A stretch of DNA of 64,000 nt from Cytophagales bacterium (GTDB lineage Bacteria > Bacteroidota > Bacteroidia > Cytophagales > Microscillaceae): contig JAAFJG010000004.1 in NCBI GenBank assembly GCA_013298075.1, positions 1-64,000 on the forward strand, written 5' to 3'. Position 1 is the first letter of the stretch. Each line of letters opens with the position of its first letter. The notes under the pieces were generated by a model. The model ran no database searches. It was not told the origin of the DNA and was given only the letters and a program-made list of their open reading frames with translations. Both the position numbers and the translations under genes were made by a program. Shown here piece by piece: positions 43,226-51,552 of this stretch.

Positions 43226-44116
43226 ATGGAAACAAATAAAGAAAAAATAAGCAATCCGCCTTATGGATTTACTACTTTATTTTTAGGGATTTTATGGATA
43301 GGTTTGAGTGCTGGTGCATTTTTCATTCCTGATGATATTATATCGATTCATATACAAGTAAAATTTGTGATTTTAGGATTGAGTATTTTTGGAGCGTTAT
43401 TGATATTGTATGGCTTGGTTTTGGTCAATCCAAATACAGCTTACATTTATACTTTTTTTGGTGAATATCAAGGAAGTATCAAAAAAAATGGTCTTTTTTG
43501 GGTTAATCCTTTTACCGTAGGCTCACATATTTCGTTGAGAGCGAAAAATTTTGATACCGAAAAAATAAAAGTAAACGATAAATTAGGCAATCCAATTATG
43601 ATAGGGGCAATTTTGGTTTGGTTGGTCAAAGATACTTATAAAGCCCATTTTGAAGTCGATAATTATGAAAGTTTTGTAAAAATCCAAAGTGAGGCAGCCA
43701 TTCGTAATTTGGCAGGAAGTTATCCTTATGATAATTTTGACGATGCACAAGCCGATATTACTTTGCGTTCTGGTTTGCAAGAGGTCAATCAAGCGTTAGA
43801 AAAAGAATTGCAAGATAGATTATCAATTGCAGGAATAGAAATTGTGGAAGCAAGAATTAGTTATTTGGCATACGCACCTGAAATTGCCAATGCTATGTTA
43901 CGTCGTCAACAAGCGACTGCGGTGGTGGCTGCTCGTTTCAAAATTGTAGAAGGTGCAGTGAGTATGGTCGAAATGGCTTTGAATGAATTATCAAAAAAAG
44001 GCGTTATAGAGTTAGATGAGGACAAAAAAGCAAGTATGGTGAGTAATTTGATGGTGGTTTTGTGTTCTGATAAAGATGCTTCTCCTGTGGTTAATACAGG
44101 AACTTTACATCAATAA
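43226..44116 (+). CDS. SPFH (band 7/stomatin-like) membrane protein
   Basis: This 296-residue protein has two N-terminal membrane helices (about 14-34 and 46-70). The SPFH domain follows: 'PNTAYIYTFFGEYQGSIKKN', 'VSLR'-like 'HISLRAKNFDTEKIKVNDKL', 'GAILVWLVKD', 'VQSEAAIRNLAG'-like 'IQSEAAIRNLAGSYPYD' and 'GIEIVEARISYLAYAPEIA'. The C-terminal helices carry 'AMLRRQQATAVVAARFKIVE' as in other bacterial SPFH proteins. Such proteins scaffold membrane microdomains. A small Arc-like gene follows, an arrangement I associate with this SPFH type. Confidence 0.9.
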   Translation: METNKEKISNPPYGFTTLFLGILWIGLSAGAFFIPDDIISIHIQVKFVILGLSIFGALLILYGLVLVNPNTAYIYTFFGEYQGSIKKNGLFWVNPFTVGSHISLRAKNFDTEKIKVNDKLGNPIMIGAILVWLVKDTYKAHFEVDNYESFVKIQSEAAIRNLAGSYPYDNFDDAQADITLRSGLQEVNQALEKELQDRLSIAGIEIVEARISYLAYAPEIANAMLRRQQATAVVAARFKIVEGAVSMVEMALNELSKKGVIELDEDKKASMVSNLMVVLCSDKDASPVVNTGTLHQ

Positions 44117-44212
44117 AATTATAAAAAATGCCCTCTCCCCTACTCTATTTTATGCGTTTGTGAGAGGCATTTTATCAAAATATAAACAACAATATTTTCC
44201 ATTTTTAAAACT

Positions 44213-44428
44213 ATGAGTAAGAAAAAAGGATTTGCTTTGCGCATCGATGAGGACTTATTAAATGCCATAGAAAAATGGGCTGCAGATGAATTTCGTAGCA
44301 CAAATGGACAAATTGAATGGATTATCACACACGCACTCAAACGCACAGGAAGGCTAAAAAAAGATAATAAAATTGAAAATGAGGAAGAATTATCTAATAC
44401 AAATCCTGAAAATAATAATGAAGAATAA
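44213..44428 (+). CDS. Arc-like ribbon-helix-helix protein
   Basis: This 71-residue protein starts 'KGFALRIDEDLLNAIEKWAA', followed by 'RSTNGQIEWIITHALK'. This is the beta strand, helix, helix pattern of Arc/MetJ DNA-binding proteins. The acidic C-terminus ('NEEELSNTNPENNNEE') is disordered. It lies between SPFH and DUF4177 genes. Arc-like genes beside SPFH genes are common and may be regulators, but binding sites are not evident. Confidence 0.8.
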   Translation: MSKKKGFALRIDEDLLNAIEKWAADEFRSTNGQIEWIITHALKRTGRLKKDNKIENEEELSNTNPENNNEE

Positions 44429-44451
44429 ATATCAAAAAAAAATAAAAAAAT

Positions 44452-44619
44452 ATGTACGAATACACTTTTGTAACCATAAAAATATCTATCTGGACAAGCA
44501 AACCGAAACAACCCTTAGAAGATGTTGTCCGTGAATATGCCAAAAAAGGTTGGCGTTTGGTGCAAGTTATCAAAGAACCATACAGAGATTATGAGGTGAT
44601 TTTTGAACGATTGATATAA
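44452..44619 (+). CDS. DUF4177 family protein
   Basis: This 55-residue protein has 'YEYTFVTIKISIW', 'PLEDVVREYAKKGWRLVQVI' and 'YRDYEVIFERLI', the strand-helix-strand layout of DUF4177. The Trp-containing motif 'KKGWRLVQV' is the family signature. Its function is unknown. It starts 23 bp after the Arc-like gene, so it belongs to the same unit. It was too short for routine reading-frame cut-offs. Confidence 0.8.
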   Translation: MYEYTFVTIKISIWTSKPKQPLEDVVREYAKKGWRLVQVIKEPYRDYEVIFERLI

Positions 44620-44690
44620 AACAAAATTTTGAAATAATAATTTCCTTGTTTTTCTTGTGAAATAAATTTAATTATAAAATTTATATTTTT

Positions 44691-44722
44691 TTTGATTTAT
44701 TATAAAATTATAATTACATTTG
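44691..44722 (+). promoter_or_regulatory. Promoter of TerD-like gene
   Basis: TTTG (44691-44694), a 20-bp spacer and TACATTTG (44715-44722) match the Bacteroidota consensus. Confidence 0.7.
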
Positions 44723-44775
44723 CAAAAAATATCATTTTTTCATCGTAGATAAAAAAATTAAATTCCTCAAATAAA

Positions 44776-45411
44776 ATGGCAGAAGAACAAAAAACACACG
44801 GCATTAACTTAAATAAAGGAAGTAAAATTTCTTTAGAAAAAGAAGGAAAAAAATTAGAACGAATTTGTATAGGTTTGAATTGGGGTGCTATCGAAAAAAA
44901 AACCTTTTTTGGCTTATTCAAAGAAAAAGAAACCGTAGATTTAGATGGAAGTGTAACTATGTTTTATGCAGATAAAACCGCTTTTGACACCGTATATTAT
45001 CACCATTTAAAATCTGATGACGGTTCCATTATTCATAGCGGAGATGATAGAGTAGGCGACGTAAAATCTTATGATGATTTAGATAATGAAGTCATACAAA
45101 TAGATTTACGCAAAGTACACACAAGCGTAAGTACAATTATTTTTTATCTTAATTCTTACAAAGAACAAGATTTTGCGGATATTCCGTACTCAAAAATCAA
45201 AATATTTGAAGGCACAGCCAGCAGAGTTGATTCTATTTTTGCTACTTTAAACCTTTCATCTGATTCTTCTTTTAGAGGATTTGTTTCGATGGTCATGGGA
45301 AAATTGATAAGAAAAACAAACGATAATTGGGAATTTATTGCGATTGGTGAACCTGTTCCAACCAACGGAATTAACGAAACGATTGCTTATATCAAAGAAA
45401 AATATTTATAG
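44776..45411 (+). CDS. TerD-domain stress protein
   Basis: This 211-residue protein has the TerD opening 'INLNKGSKISLEKEGKKLER' and 'ICIGLNWGAIEK'. 'VDLDGSVTMFYADK', 'IIHSGDDRVGD' with the calcium-binding acidic residues, and 'VIQIDLRKVHTSVSTIIFYL' follow. TerD proteins bind Ca2+ and belong to tellurite/phage/stress resistance modules. No other ter genes adjoin it, although a TerB-like gene lies in the island at 8232. Its own promoter indicates independent expression. Confidence 0.9.
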   Translation: MAEEQKTHGINLNKGSKISLEKEGKKLERICIGLNWGAIEKKTFFGLFKEKETVDLDGSVTMFYADKTAFDTVYYHHLKSDDGSIIHSGDDRVGDVKSYDDLDNEVIQIDLRKVHTSVSTIIFYLNSYKEQDFADIPYSKIKIFEGTASRVDSIFATLNLSSDSSFRGFVSMVMGKLIRKTNDNWEFIAIGEPVPTNGINETIAYIKEKYL

Positions 45412-45625
45412 TATTACAATAATTTATTTTTTTTAGGATATAAAGAGAGAGAGAAAATATATTTTTAAAATTGTACTATTTTTATTCAAAATCAATAATT
45501 TATTGTTAATTTTTATTTTTTTTTACTTGTTTTTTTATTTTTATAAAAAATTAGTCTTATGTTTGCACTACAAAAAACATCAACTTATTTTTTATTTATT
45601 TTTGATAGTTTAAATTTAGTGGGGT

Positions 45626-46600
45626 ATGGCAAAAATTAAATATTTTTATAATCCAAATACTTGTACTTACGAAAGAGTTAAACCAACTTTGACTGATATT
45701 TCTTTGAGTATATTTTTATTTTTAGGATTGTCTTTGTTTATGTCTGTCGGCTTGACGGCTATTTATAGTAGTTATTATACAGGCGAAAAAGAACAAGTTT
45801 TGAAAGAAGAAAACCAAGAATTATTAGAACATTTTAATATTCTTAATAAAGAAGTTGCAGAACTTCAAACTGCTTTAAAATCTTTACAACAACGCGATGA
45901 TAATATCTATCGTGTTATTTTTGAAGCCGAACCTATCCCAACTTCTGTAAGAACTGCTGGCTCAGGCGGAACAGAAAAATACAAAGAATTATTAAAAAAA
46001 GGACTTAAAAAAGAAAAGTTAATTGTAGAAACTCGAAATAAAATTGACCAAATGAAAAAATCAATGTACGTCCAAACAAAATCTTATGATGATGTAGCAA
46101 AACTAATCAAAAATAAATCTGAAATGATGTCTTGTATGCCCGCCATACAACCCGTAGCCAATAAAGGACTCACAAGATTGACATCAGGATTTGGAATGAG
46201 AGTTCACCCCATTTATAAAGTAGGACAATTTCACCCAGGTATAGATTTTGCCGCTCCACAAGGCACGCCTATTTATGCCACTGCTGATGGCGTGGTAGAA
46301 AAGGTAGAATTTGAAGGCGGTTATGGCAATCATATTACTTTAAATCATGGATACGGTTACAAAACTTTGTACGGACACATGTTTGAAATGAAAGTTAGCA
46401 AAGGACAAAAAATAAAAAGAGGTGAATTGATTGGCAGCGTTGGGAGTACAGGTTTTTCTACCGCTCCACACGTACATTATGAAGTTTTGCATAATGGCGA
46501 ACACGTCAATCCTGTTTTCTATTTTTTCAAAGATTTGACTGCCGATGAATATGAAAAAGTATTAGAGTTAGCTTCTAAACCTTCACAATCATTAGAATAA
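45626..46600 (+). CDS. M23 family peptidoglycan endopeptidase
   Basis: This 324-residue protein has one membrane helix (about residues 28-48), then coiled coil (50-95), then the LytM domain from about 180: 'GFGMRVHPIYKVGQFHPGID', 'GVVEKVEFEGGYGNHI', 'YKTLYGHM' and 'STAPHVHYEV'. The zinc ligands are His in 'HPGID', the Asp after it and the last His of 'HVHYE'. A membrane anchor plus coiled coil plus LytM is the DipM/MepM layout: a wall hydrolase or regulator of cell separation. It stands alone. Confidence 0.92.
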   Translation: MAKIKYFYNPNTCTYERVKPTLTDISLSIFLFLGLSLFMSVGLTAIYSSYYTGEKEQVLKEENQELLEHFNILNKEVAELQTALKSLQQRDDNIYRVIFEAEPIPTSVRTAGSGGTEKYKELLKKGLKKEKLIVETRNKIDQMKKSMYVQTKSYDDVAKLIKNKSEMMSCMPAIQPVANKGLTRLTSGFGMRVHPIYKVGQFHPGIDFAAPQGTPIYATADGVVEKVEFEGGYGNHITLNHGYGYKTLYGHMFEMKVSKGQKIKRGELIGSVGSTGFSTAPHVHYEVLHNGEHVNPVFYFFKDLTADEYEKVLELASKPSQSLE

Positions 46601-46742
46601 AAAAATATTTTTTATGTGAAAAAATGTTAAAAACTTTGAAAAGTCAAAAAAAATTTGTTCCTTTGAAAAAAAATTAGTTTTTTTATAACTTTTTAGGTCA
46701 AATTAATGTTTTATAAAAAATATTAAACAAGAAATTATCAAT

Positions 46743-47399
46743 ATGTTTTTATATAAATGCGTTTTGTGTGCTTTGATGCTTTTTTATAGCACAAATTTTT
46801 TATTGCACGCACAAGGAGATAGTAAAGTAATTATGCTCTCAGGAATTGTAGTCGATGGTTTAACAAATGACCCTGTTCCGGGCGTAAGCATTTATATTCC
46901 CAAAGCAGGACGTGGAGTCGGCACGAGCGAGCAGGGTATTTTTAACCTAGGTGTAATACCCGGTGATAGTGTTATTATTAGTTCTGTGGGCTTTAAAAGA
47001 CGTTTTTATCGTGTTCCCAAAGATAAATCTGAAAATTATTCGGTGGTAGTAGAATTGAACGAAGCCGTAGTTAATTTACCCATCGTAGAAGTTTTTCCTT
47101 ATCCAACAGAAGAAGCATTCAAAGATGCGATTGTAGCTTTACAACTTCCAGATGCGGATAAAATTAGAAAAATGGAAGAAAATATGAATGAACAATCATT
47201 AGCAAAAATTGCGATGAGTATGCCTATGGATGCGCGTATGAATAGTAGATATTTTATGATGCAAGATGCCATCAATGTAGGCAATCAAACTTTTTTACCA
47301 ACCTTACAAGTTTTTAATCCATTTGCTTGGGGAAGCCTTATCAAATCTATCAAAAGAGGTGATTTCAAAAAAGGAAGATGGAAAGACAAAAGAAAATAA
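46743..47399 (+). CDS. Secreted CarboxypepD_reg-like domain protein
   Basis: This 218-residue protein has a signal peptide (1-23) and then a carboxypeptidase regulatory-like beta sandwich: 'GIVVDGLTNDPVPGVSIYIP', 'GTSEQGIFNLGVIPGDSVII', 'SVGFKRRFYRVP'. The rest ('PTEEAFKDAIVALQLPDADK' onward) has the low-complexity, Met-rich layout often seen in Bacteroidota outer-membrane lipoprotein-like proteins with this domain. Such domains usually begin SusC/TonB-dependent receptors; here it is free. The role is unknown. Confidence 0.8.
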   Translation: MFLYKCVLCALMLFYSTNFLLHAQGDSKVIMLSGIVVDGLTNDPVPGVSIYIPKAGRGVGTSEQGIFNLGVIPGDSVIISSVGFKRRFYRVPKDKSENYSVVVELNEAVVNLPIVEVFPYPTEEAFKDAIVALQLPDADKIRKMEENMNEQSLAKIAMSMPMDARMNSRYFMMQDAINVGNQTFLPTLQVFNPFAWGSLIKSIKRGDFKKGRWKDKRK

Positions 47400-47430
47400 A
47401 TAGGTAAAAATTAGTTTGGAATAGCAAAAA

Positions 47431-48171
47431 ATGTATAAATATTTAATAGGTAGCAGTTTTGTTATTTTCTTAATCACATTATATTTTTATTGGGGAAGTC
47501 CAGCATGGATAAAATGTTATTGGATTGGGCAAAGTAATTTTATATGCGTAGAAAAAAAAGTATATATTAGCCCAAATATACCAAAAAAAATAGCTCCGAA
47601 CATACAACAAAAAATAAAAGAAGCAAACCAAAGAATTAAAGATTTTTGGGGAACAAAAAATGCTCAACCAATACTTATTTTTTGTGCCAATGAACAAGAA
47701 TTTGTTTATTATGGAAGTGAGAAAAATAATGTTCCCGCACTCACACACATGACTGCATTGGGTTCGTTTATTGTCGTGCAATTAGATGGAATTAGTGTAG
47801 ATATTTTGGCACACGAACTCAATCACGCAGAATTGTTAAAAAGATTGGGGTGGTTTATCAAAAGCAGCGAAATTCCGACTTGGTTTGATGAAGGTTTGGC
47901 GTTGCAATTAGATTATCGTTATCCTTTTTCTGCTTACACTCCACCTTCTGTGGAAGATTATGAACAAGAATGTAAAAAATATACCATCAATTATTCTATC
48001 AAAACTCGAAATACTCCTCAAAAATTTTACGAAAAAAATTCATCTCACGTCAATTATTTATTTGCAGGCAATGAAATCAGGCATTGGTTATACAAAAATC
48101 AAGAACAAAAAGGGTTATTGAATTTTATCGAAAAACTGAAAAAAGGAAAAAAATTTAAAGATGCCTATTGA
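47431..48171 (+). CDS. Putative HExxH metallopeptidase-like membrane protein
   Basis: This 246-residue protein has one N-terminal membrane helix (about 5-24). In the middle, 'DILAHELNHAEL' carries an HExxH-type zinc motif (His128-Glu-Leu-Asn-His132), followed by 'IPTWFDEGLALQ', whose Glu in the 'WFxEGxA' context is the third ligand in gluzincins (peptidase MA type). The catalytic domain should face the periplasm. Its start is 31 bp from the previous gene. The substrate is unknown. A strong TIR-bounded element starts 25 bp after its stop. Confidence 0.75.
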   Translation: MYKYLIGSSFVIFLITLYFYWGSPAWIKCYWIGQSNFICVEKKVYISPNIPKKIAPNIQQKIKEANQRIKDFWGTKNAQPILIFCANEQEFVYYGSEKNNVPALTHMTALGSFIVVQLDGISVDILAHELNHAELLKRLGWFIKSSEIPTWFDEGLALQLDYRYPFSAYTPPSVEDYEQECKKYTINYSIKTRNTPQKFYEKNSSHVNYLFAGNEIRHWLYKNQEQKGLLNFIEKLKKGKKFKDAY

Positions 48172-48195
48172 TAAAAAAAGCTAAAAAGTAATCTA

Positions 48196-48502
48196 CTGAG
48201 AACTTCGGAAATCTTTTTGTAAATAATTATATTTGCTATATTTAAAAATTAAAGATATAAAATTTTGTTTAATTATAAAATTTAAAATAAAATTTTGTTT
48301 TTATTCTCCAAAATTATTTATAGTAAAAATATAAATTAGTTTTTTATATTCAATTTCAAAATAATTATGATAAAATAGATGAAAAAAATATCAGAATCTG
48401 TTTTTATAATCACTTTAAGTCTTTTTAAACGTTATAATTTATTGTAAATATTATGTTTTAAGTATATTTAAGCCATAAATTAAAGATTTCCGAAGTATTC
48501 AG
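48196..48502. mobile_element. Possible MITE with 21-bp terminal inverted repeats
   Basis: CTGAGAACTTCGGAAATCTTT (48196-48216) and, inverted, AAAGATTTCCGAAGTATTCAG (48482-48502) match at 19 of 21 positions and enclose 265 bp of non-coding AT-rich DNA, 307 bp in total. The right end stops 4 bp before the ATG of the next gene. No transposase is present and no target duplication is clear. Confidence 0.55.
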
Positions 48503-48505
48503 AAA

Positions 48506-49189
48506 ATGACTTTTATTTTCAACATTCAAGCACAAGAAAGAATATTTGAAATAAGTCCTGCAATAGGAATAAATTATGCCAAAACAACGGGCATGCGTGA
48601 TGGGAGCAGAATACTTCTTCCTAATTTAGGAGTAAAATTAAGTTATAGAATTACCAATAATTTTCTGGTTTCTATTACCCCAAGTTTTTCACAAAGAGGA
48701 GATAAAGTGCTTCTACGTAACGGCTATGGTGCTTTTAATGGTGATTATCAAAGACTTGTATTAAGTTACATAGACTTTCCAATTACGTTTCAAAGAAATT
48801 TTAATTTTAAACGTTTTACACTTTATCCTATTATAGGCTTACAATTAGGATATATGACCGCAGCAAAAGCATATTCATCAGCTAATCAAACTTTAGTAAC
48901 TGAGGATTTATTTCAAACCGCGTCTAATTGGGGAGGAGGAGAAATGACACAATCATTTTATCCATTTGATTTACAAAAATTTGATATAGGTTTGACGGTT
49001 GGAGTTGGGGTATCTTATAAAGTTTCGAGTAATGTAAGAATATTTCACGAAGTAAGATACACACACTCGGTTAATAAATTTATGACTGAACTTAATTCTT
49101 CTTATTATTTTATGCAAAATAATTTTTACACCCTTACAAATGGGGTTATATTTGGTGCTGGTAAAAAAAGAAATCTATTAAGTTTTTAA
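48506..49189 (+). CDS. Outer-membrane beta-barrel (PorT-like) protein, clipped signal peptide
   Basis: This 227-residue protein has alternating beta strands ('ISPAIGINYAKTTGM', 'GVKLSYRITNNFLVSITPSF', 'FTLYPIIGLQLGYMTA', 'FDIGLTVGVGVSYKVS', 'VRIFHEVRYTHSVN') and ends in 'FGAGKKRNLLSF', the C-terminal aromatic of outer-membrane barrels. The frame begins 'MTFIFNIQAQERIFE', which looks like only the end of a signal peptide, and an in-frame stop lies 27 bp before this Met. A candidate missing front (ATG at 48379, 'MKKISESVFIITLSLF') lies upstream in another frame. The gene is probably damaged by the element at 48196-48502. Confidence 0.75.
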   Translation: MTFIFNIQAQERIFEISPAIGINYAKTTGMRDGSRILLPNLGVKLSYRITNNFLVSITPSFSQRGDKVLLRNGYGAFNGDYQRLVLSYIDFPITFQRNFNFKRFTLYPIIGLQLGYMTAAKAYSSANQTLVTEDLFQTASNWGGGEMTQSFYPFDLQKFDIGLTVGVGVSYKVSSNVRIFHEVRYTHSVNKFMTELNSSYYFMQNNFYTLTNGVIFGAGKKRNLLSF

Positions 49190-49315
49190 ATATCAAAAAA
49201 ATACTCGAAATAAAAATGATTTGTAATTAAACCTACAAATCATTCTTTGTTTGGAAAATATAAAAAATAAATAGTATAACTAAAATTATTTATGTAATAA
49301 TAACTTTATTTAGTC

Positions 49316-49807
49316 CTAATCTTCATCAGGAGCATCTTTGGGTGGCTTATTTTTAAAAGGTCTTTCCTTAATTAAATTCATCAATCTTCTAATAAATTCT
49401 TGTTCGGAGCGATAAATTTCAGCCATTTGTCTAATATTTATCACCTTTAAAAACTTTGTTTTGTATGTTTTTTCGATTTCAACTTCCTTTTGTTTCATTG
49501 CCAATAGTTCATCAATATTCTTACTTAACTCTTCATCTGTGGCAGTAAGACTCAAAGTTGTTCGTTTTGTTTTCAAAATTTTTCTACGAAGTTGTATTTT
49601 TTCTAAGCTATATTCATCATATAATTTTCGAAAAGGTTCTAATTGTTCGGACTTTAAATTGAGCCTACTTTCTACAATTTCTTTTTTTAAGTTGTCAATT
49701 TCTTCTCTTTTTTGTTCCAATTTTTCCTTAAATTTTTCAGGACGTTGGGCAAAAATAGTCGAAATAGAAATGATTACACTAAAAAAAATAAGGATATATA
49801 TTTTCAT
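49316..49807 (-). CDS. Spy/CpxP-like periplasmic helical protein
   Basis: This 163-residue protein has a signal peptide (1-20) and then long helices ('QRPEKFKEKLEQKREEIDNL', 'LKSEQLEPFRKLYDEYSLEK', 'LLAMKQKEVEIEKTYKTKF'). It resembles the Spy/CpxP/ZraP class of periplasmic chaperones or sensors. It overlaps the anti-sigma-like gene by 4 bp (ATGA) and so belongs to the sigma factor operon. This placement mirrors other Bacteroidota ECF operons that end with such a protein. The exact role is unknown. Confidence 0.7.
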   Translation of the reverse strand: MKIYILIFFSVIISISTIFAQRPEKFKEKLEQKREEIDNLKKEIVESRLNLKSEQLEPFRKLYDEYSLEKIQLRRKILKTKRTTLSLTATDEELSKNIDELLAMKQKEVEIEKTYKTKFLKVINIRQMAEIYRSEQEFIRRLMNLIKERPFKNKPPKDAPDED

Positions 49808-50829
49808 TTTTCTTCTTCTTTTTTATGGTTATTTTGTAAAATTTGATTTAATTCGTTAAAATTTTCTTCTGAAATATCAGAAATTTCGTGGTTTAAAAAA
49901 CTTTCTTCATGCTCCAAAGTTAATGCAAAACCTTCTATAATTGTTTCATCATGTTCTATCAATTCAGCCATTTCTTGTGAAGTAATGTTTTGATTTGATA
50001 AATATTCTGATACTTCTTTGGTAGATAATTTTTCTAATTTTTCATTTATTTTGTTGTCTAAATGTTTGTGTAAATGTTTATTATTAAGATTTATTTTTGA
50101 ATGATTTGCATTATTTTGTTCATTATTTTTGATGATAATATTTGCATTTTCATTCATATTTGCATTTTTTATTTGGTTTTTTTCTGCTATTTTTTCAATA
50201 ATTTTTATATTTTTTTGATTTTTATTGACCATAATATTTTCATTTTTATTCATTTTTGATGGATAAAAATAAGGTTTAAAAATAAACCAAGCCGTAAATA
50301 TAGCTGCAGCCAAAGAAGAAATGAACATCAAATTCCATTTTAGATTTGATTTTTTAGTTGATTTTTCAACCAAATTTTTCTTTTCATTTTCTATTTTTGC
50401 TAAAATATTTTGCGTTAAATCTTCAAAATAATTCGCTGGAACTTCAAAAATATTGTTATCTTTTTCGCTTTTTTCTGTCGTTTTTGCTAAAATATTTTGC
50501 GTTAAATTCTGAAAATAATTCGCTGGAACTTCAAAAATATTACTTTCTTTTTCGCTTTTTTCAGTTGTTTTTGCTAAAATATTTTGCGTTAAATCTTCAA
50601 AATAATTGGCTGGAACTTCAAAAATATTTTTGTATTTTTCGCTTTTTTCAGTCGTTTTTGCTAAAATATTTTGCGTTAAATTCTGAAAATAATTCGCTGG
50701 AACTTCAAAAATTATATCGTTTTTTTGTATTTTTTTTTCAATATTGATAGCTAATTTTTCGAAATAATCATCAGGTACAATAAAAATATTGCGTTTTTTT
50801 AATTGTTCTATATGTATTTTTCTTTTCAT
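49804..50829 (-). CDS. Anti-sigma-like membrane protein with four 29-residue repeats
   Basis: This 341-residue protein carries the Bacteroidota anti-sigma motif 'FxVPxxYFexL' five times. Once is near the start ('IFIVPDDYFEKL'), and four times as tandem 29-residue units 'IFEVPANYFQNLTQNILAKT' plus 'TEKSEK'. A single membrane helix (about 175-195, 'LMFISSLAAAIFTAWFIF') and an Asn/Lys-rich outer domain follow. Normal members carry the motif once or twice. It lies between the ECF sigma factor and a Spy-like gene, so it should hold the sigma factor inactive. The 87-bp DNA repeats are alike enough to allow copy-number change. I give no gene name because no zinc-finger is visible. Confidence 0.8.
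   Translation of the reverse strand: MKRKIHIEQLKKRNIFIVPDDYFEKLAINIEKKIQKNDIIFEVPANYFQNLTQNILAKTTEKSEKYKNIFEVPANYFEDLTQNILAKTTEKSEKESNIFEVPANYFQNLTQNILAKTTEKSEKDNNIFEVPANYFEDLTQNILAKIENEKKNLVEKSTKKSNLKWNLMFISSLAAAIFTAWFIFKPYFYPSKMNKNENIMVNKNQKNIKIIEKIAEKNQIKNANMNENANIIIKNNEQNNANHSKINLNNKHLHKHLDNKINEKLEKLSTKEVSEYLSNQNITSQEMAELIEHDETIIEGFALTLEHEESFLNHEISDISEENFNELNQILQNNHKKEEEK
50392..50739. repeat. Four 87-bp in-frame coding repeats
   Basis: The core TAAAATATTTTGCGTTAAA begins at 50401, 50488, 50575 and 50662, exactly 87 bp apart. Units 1 and 3 share 'TCTTCAAAATAAT' and units 2 and 4 share 'TTCTGAAAATAAT', so an older two-unit block was itself duplicated. Confidence 0.9.
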
Positions 50830-50849
50830 TTTTTTACTTTTTTTGTTGA

Positions 50850-51395
50850 TTAAATAACAGATTTTACTACAAATTCTTCGATTTTTTTGCTTGCTAAATG
50901 ATAAGATGCTTTCAATGCACCCACGCTTGTATTCGTAATTTCAGCAATTTCATCATAAGTCAAATCATCAAAATATTTCATATTAAAAACCAATCTTTGT
51001 TTATCGGGCAAAGTCAATAATGCTTTTTGCAATTTAATTTCAATTTCATCTCCACTTATCAAATAACCAGAATCTAATTTTTGAGATAATTCCCTGTTCA
51101 AATCCTCAATAGAAGACGCAAATTTACGCTTTTTTTTCTCCAAAAAAGTTAAACATTCATTCGTGGCAATGCGATATAACCAAGTATAAAGTTGTGAATT
51201 TCCGTGAAAAGTATGTAAACTTTTCCAAATTTTCACAAAAGTATCTTGTGTAATATCGTTTGCGTCTTCGTGGTCAATCACCATTTTTCGAATATGCCAA
51301 TAAATTTTCTGTTGATATTTTCTCACCAACGCATCAAAAGCAAAATTTTGCGTATCAGGTTCTGAAAATTTGTCTAAAATTTCTTTATCTTCCAA
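50850..51395 (-). CDS. ECF RNA polymerase sigma factor
   Basis: This 181-residue ECF sigma factor has sigma2 'HIRKMVIDHEDANDITQDTF' and 'VKIWKSLHTFHGNSQLYTWL', which bind core and the -10 region, and sigma4 'ALLTLPDKQRLVFNMKYFDD', 'LTYDEIAEITNTSVGALKAS' for the -35. It heads an operon with the anti-sigma-like and Spy-like genes and should answer envelope or metal stress. A membrane partner is adjacent, so regulation by release is likely. Its targets cannot be seen here. Confidence 0.93.
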   Translation of the reverse strand: MEDKEILDKFSEPDTQNFAFDALVRKYQQKIYWHIRKMVIDHEDANDITQDTFVKIWKSLHTFHGNSQLYTWLYRIATNECLTFLEKKKRKFASSIEDLNRELSQKLDSGYLISGDEIEIKLQKALLTLPDKQRLVFNMKYFDDLTYDEIAEITNTSVGALKASYHLASKKIEEFVVKSVI

Positions 51396-51489
51396 AATAT
51401 CTTAAAAAAGGCAAATGTTAGTTTTATATATGACTAAAATTTGTAGCAAAGGTTTAATATGTATCAAAAAAATAGTTGTAAAAAAAAGA

Positions 51490-51528
51490 AAATTGGCTTA
51501 TAAAAACAACATTTTTATAAGCCAATTT
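51490..51528 (-). terminator. Intrinsic terminator of LysM gene
   Basis: A 17-bp perfect stem, AAATTGGCTTATAAAAA and its complement, with a 5-base loop. It ends the minus-strand gene at 51553. Confidence 0.9.
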
Positions 51529-51552
51529 CACAAAAAAAAACATCAAAAAAAT

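Noticed and set aside
50358-50747. Plus-strand reading frame of 129 residues with Phe/Leu repeats
   Set aside because: It is the antisense shadow of the four 87-bp repeats in the anti-sigma-like gene.
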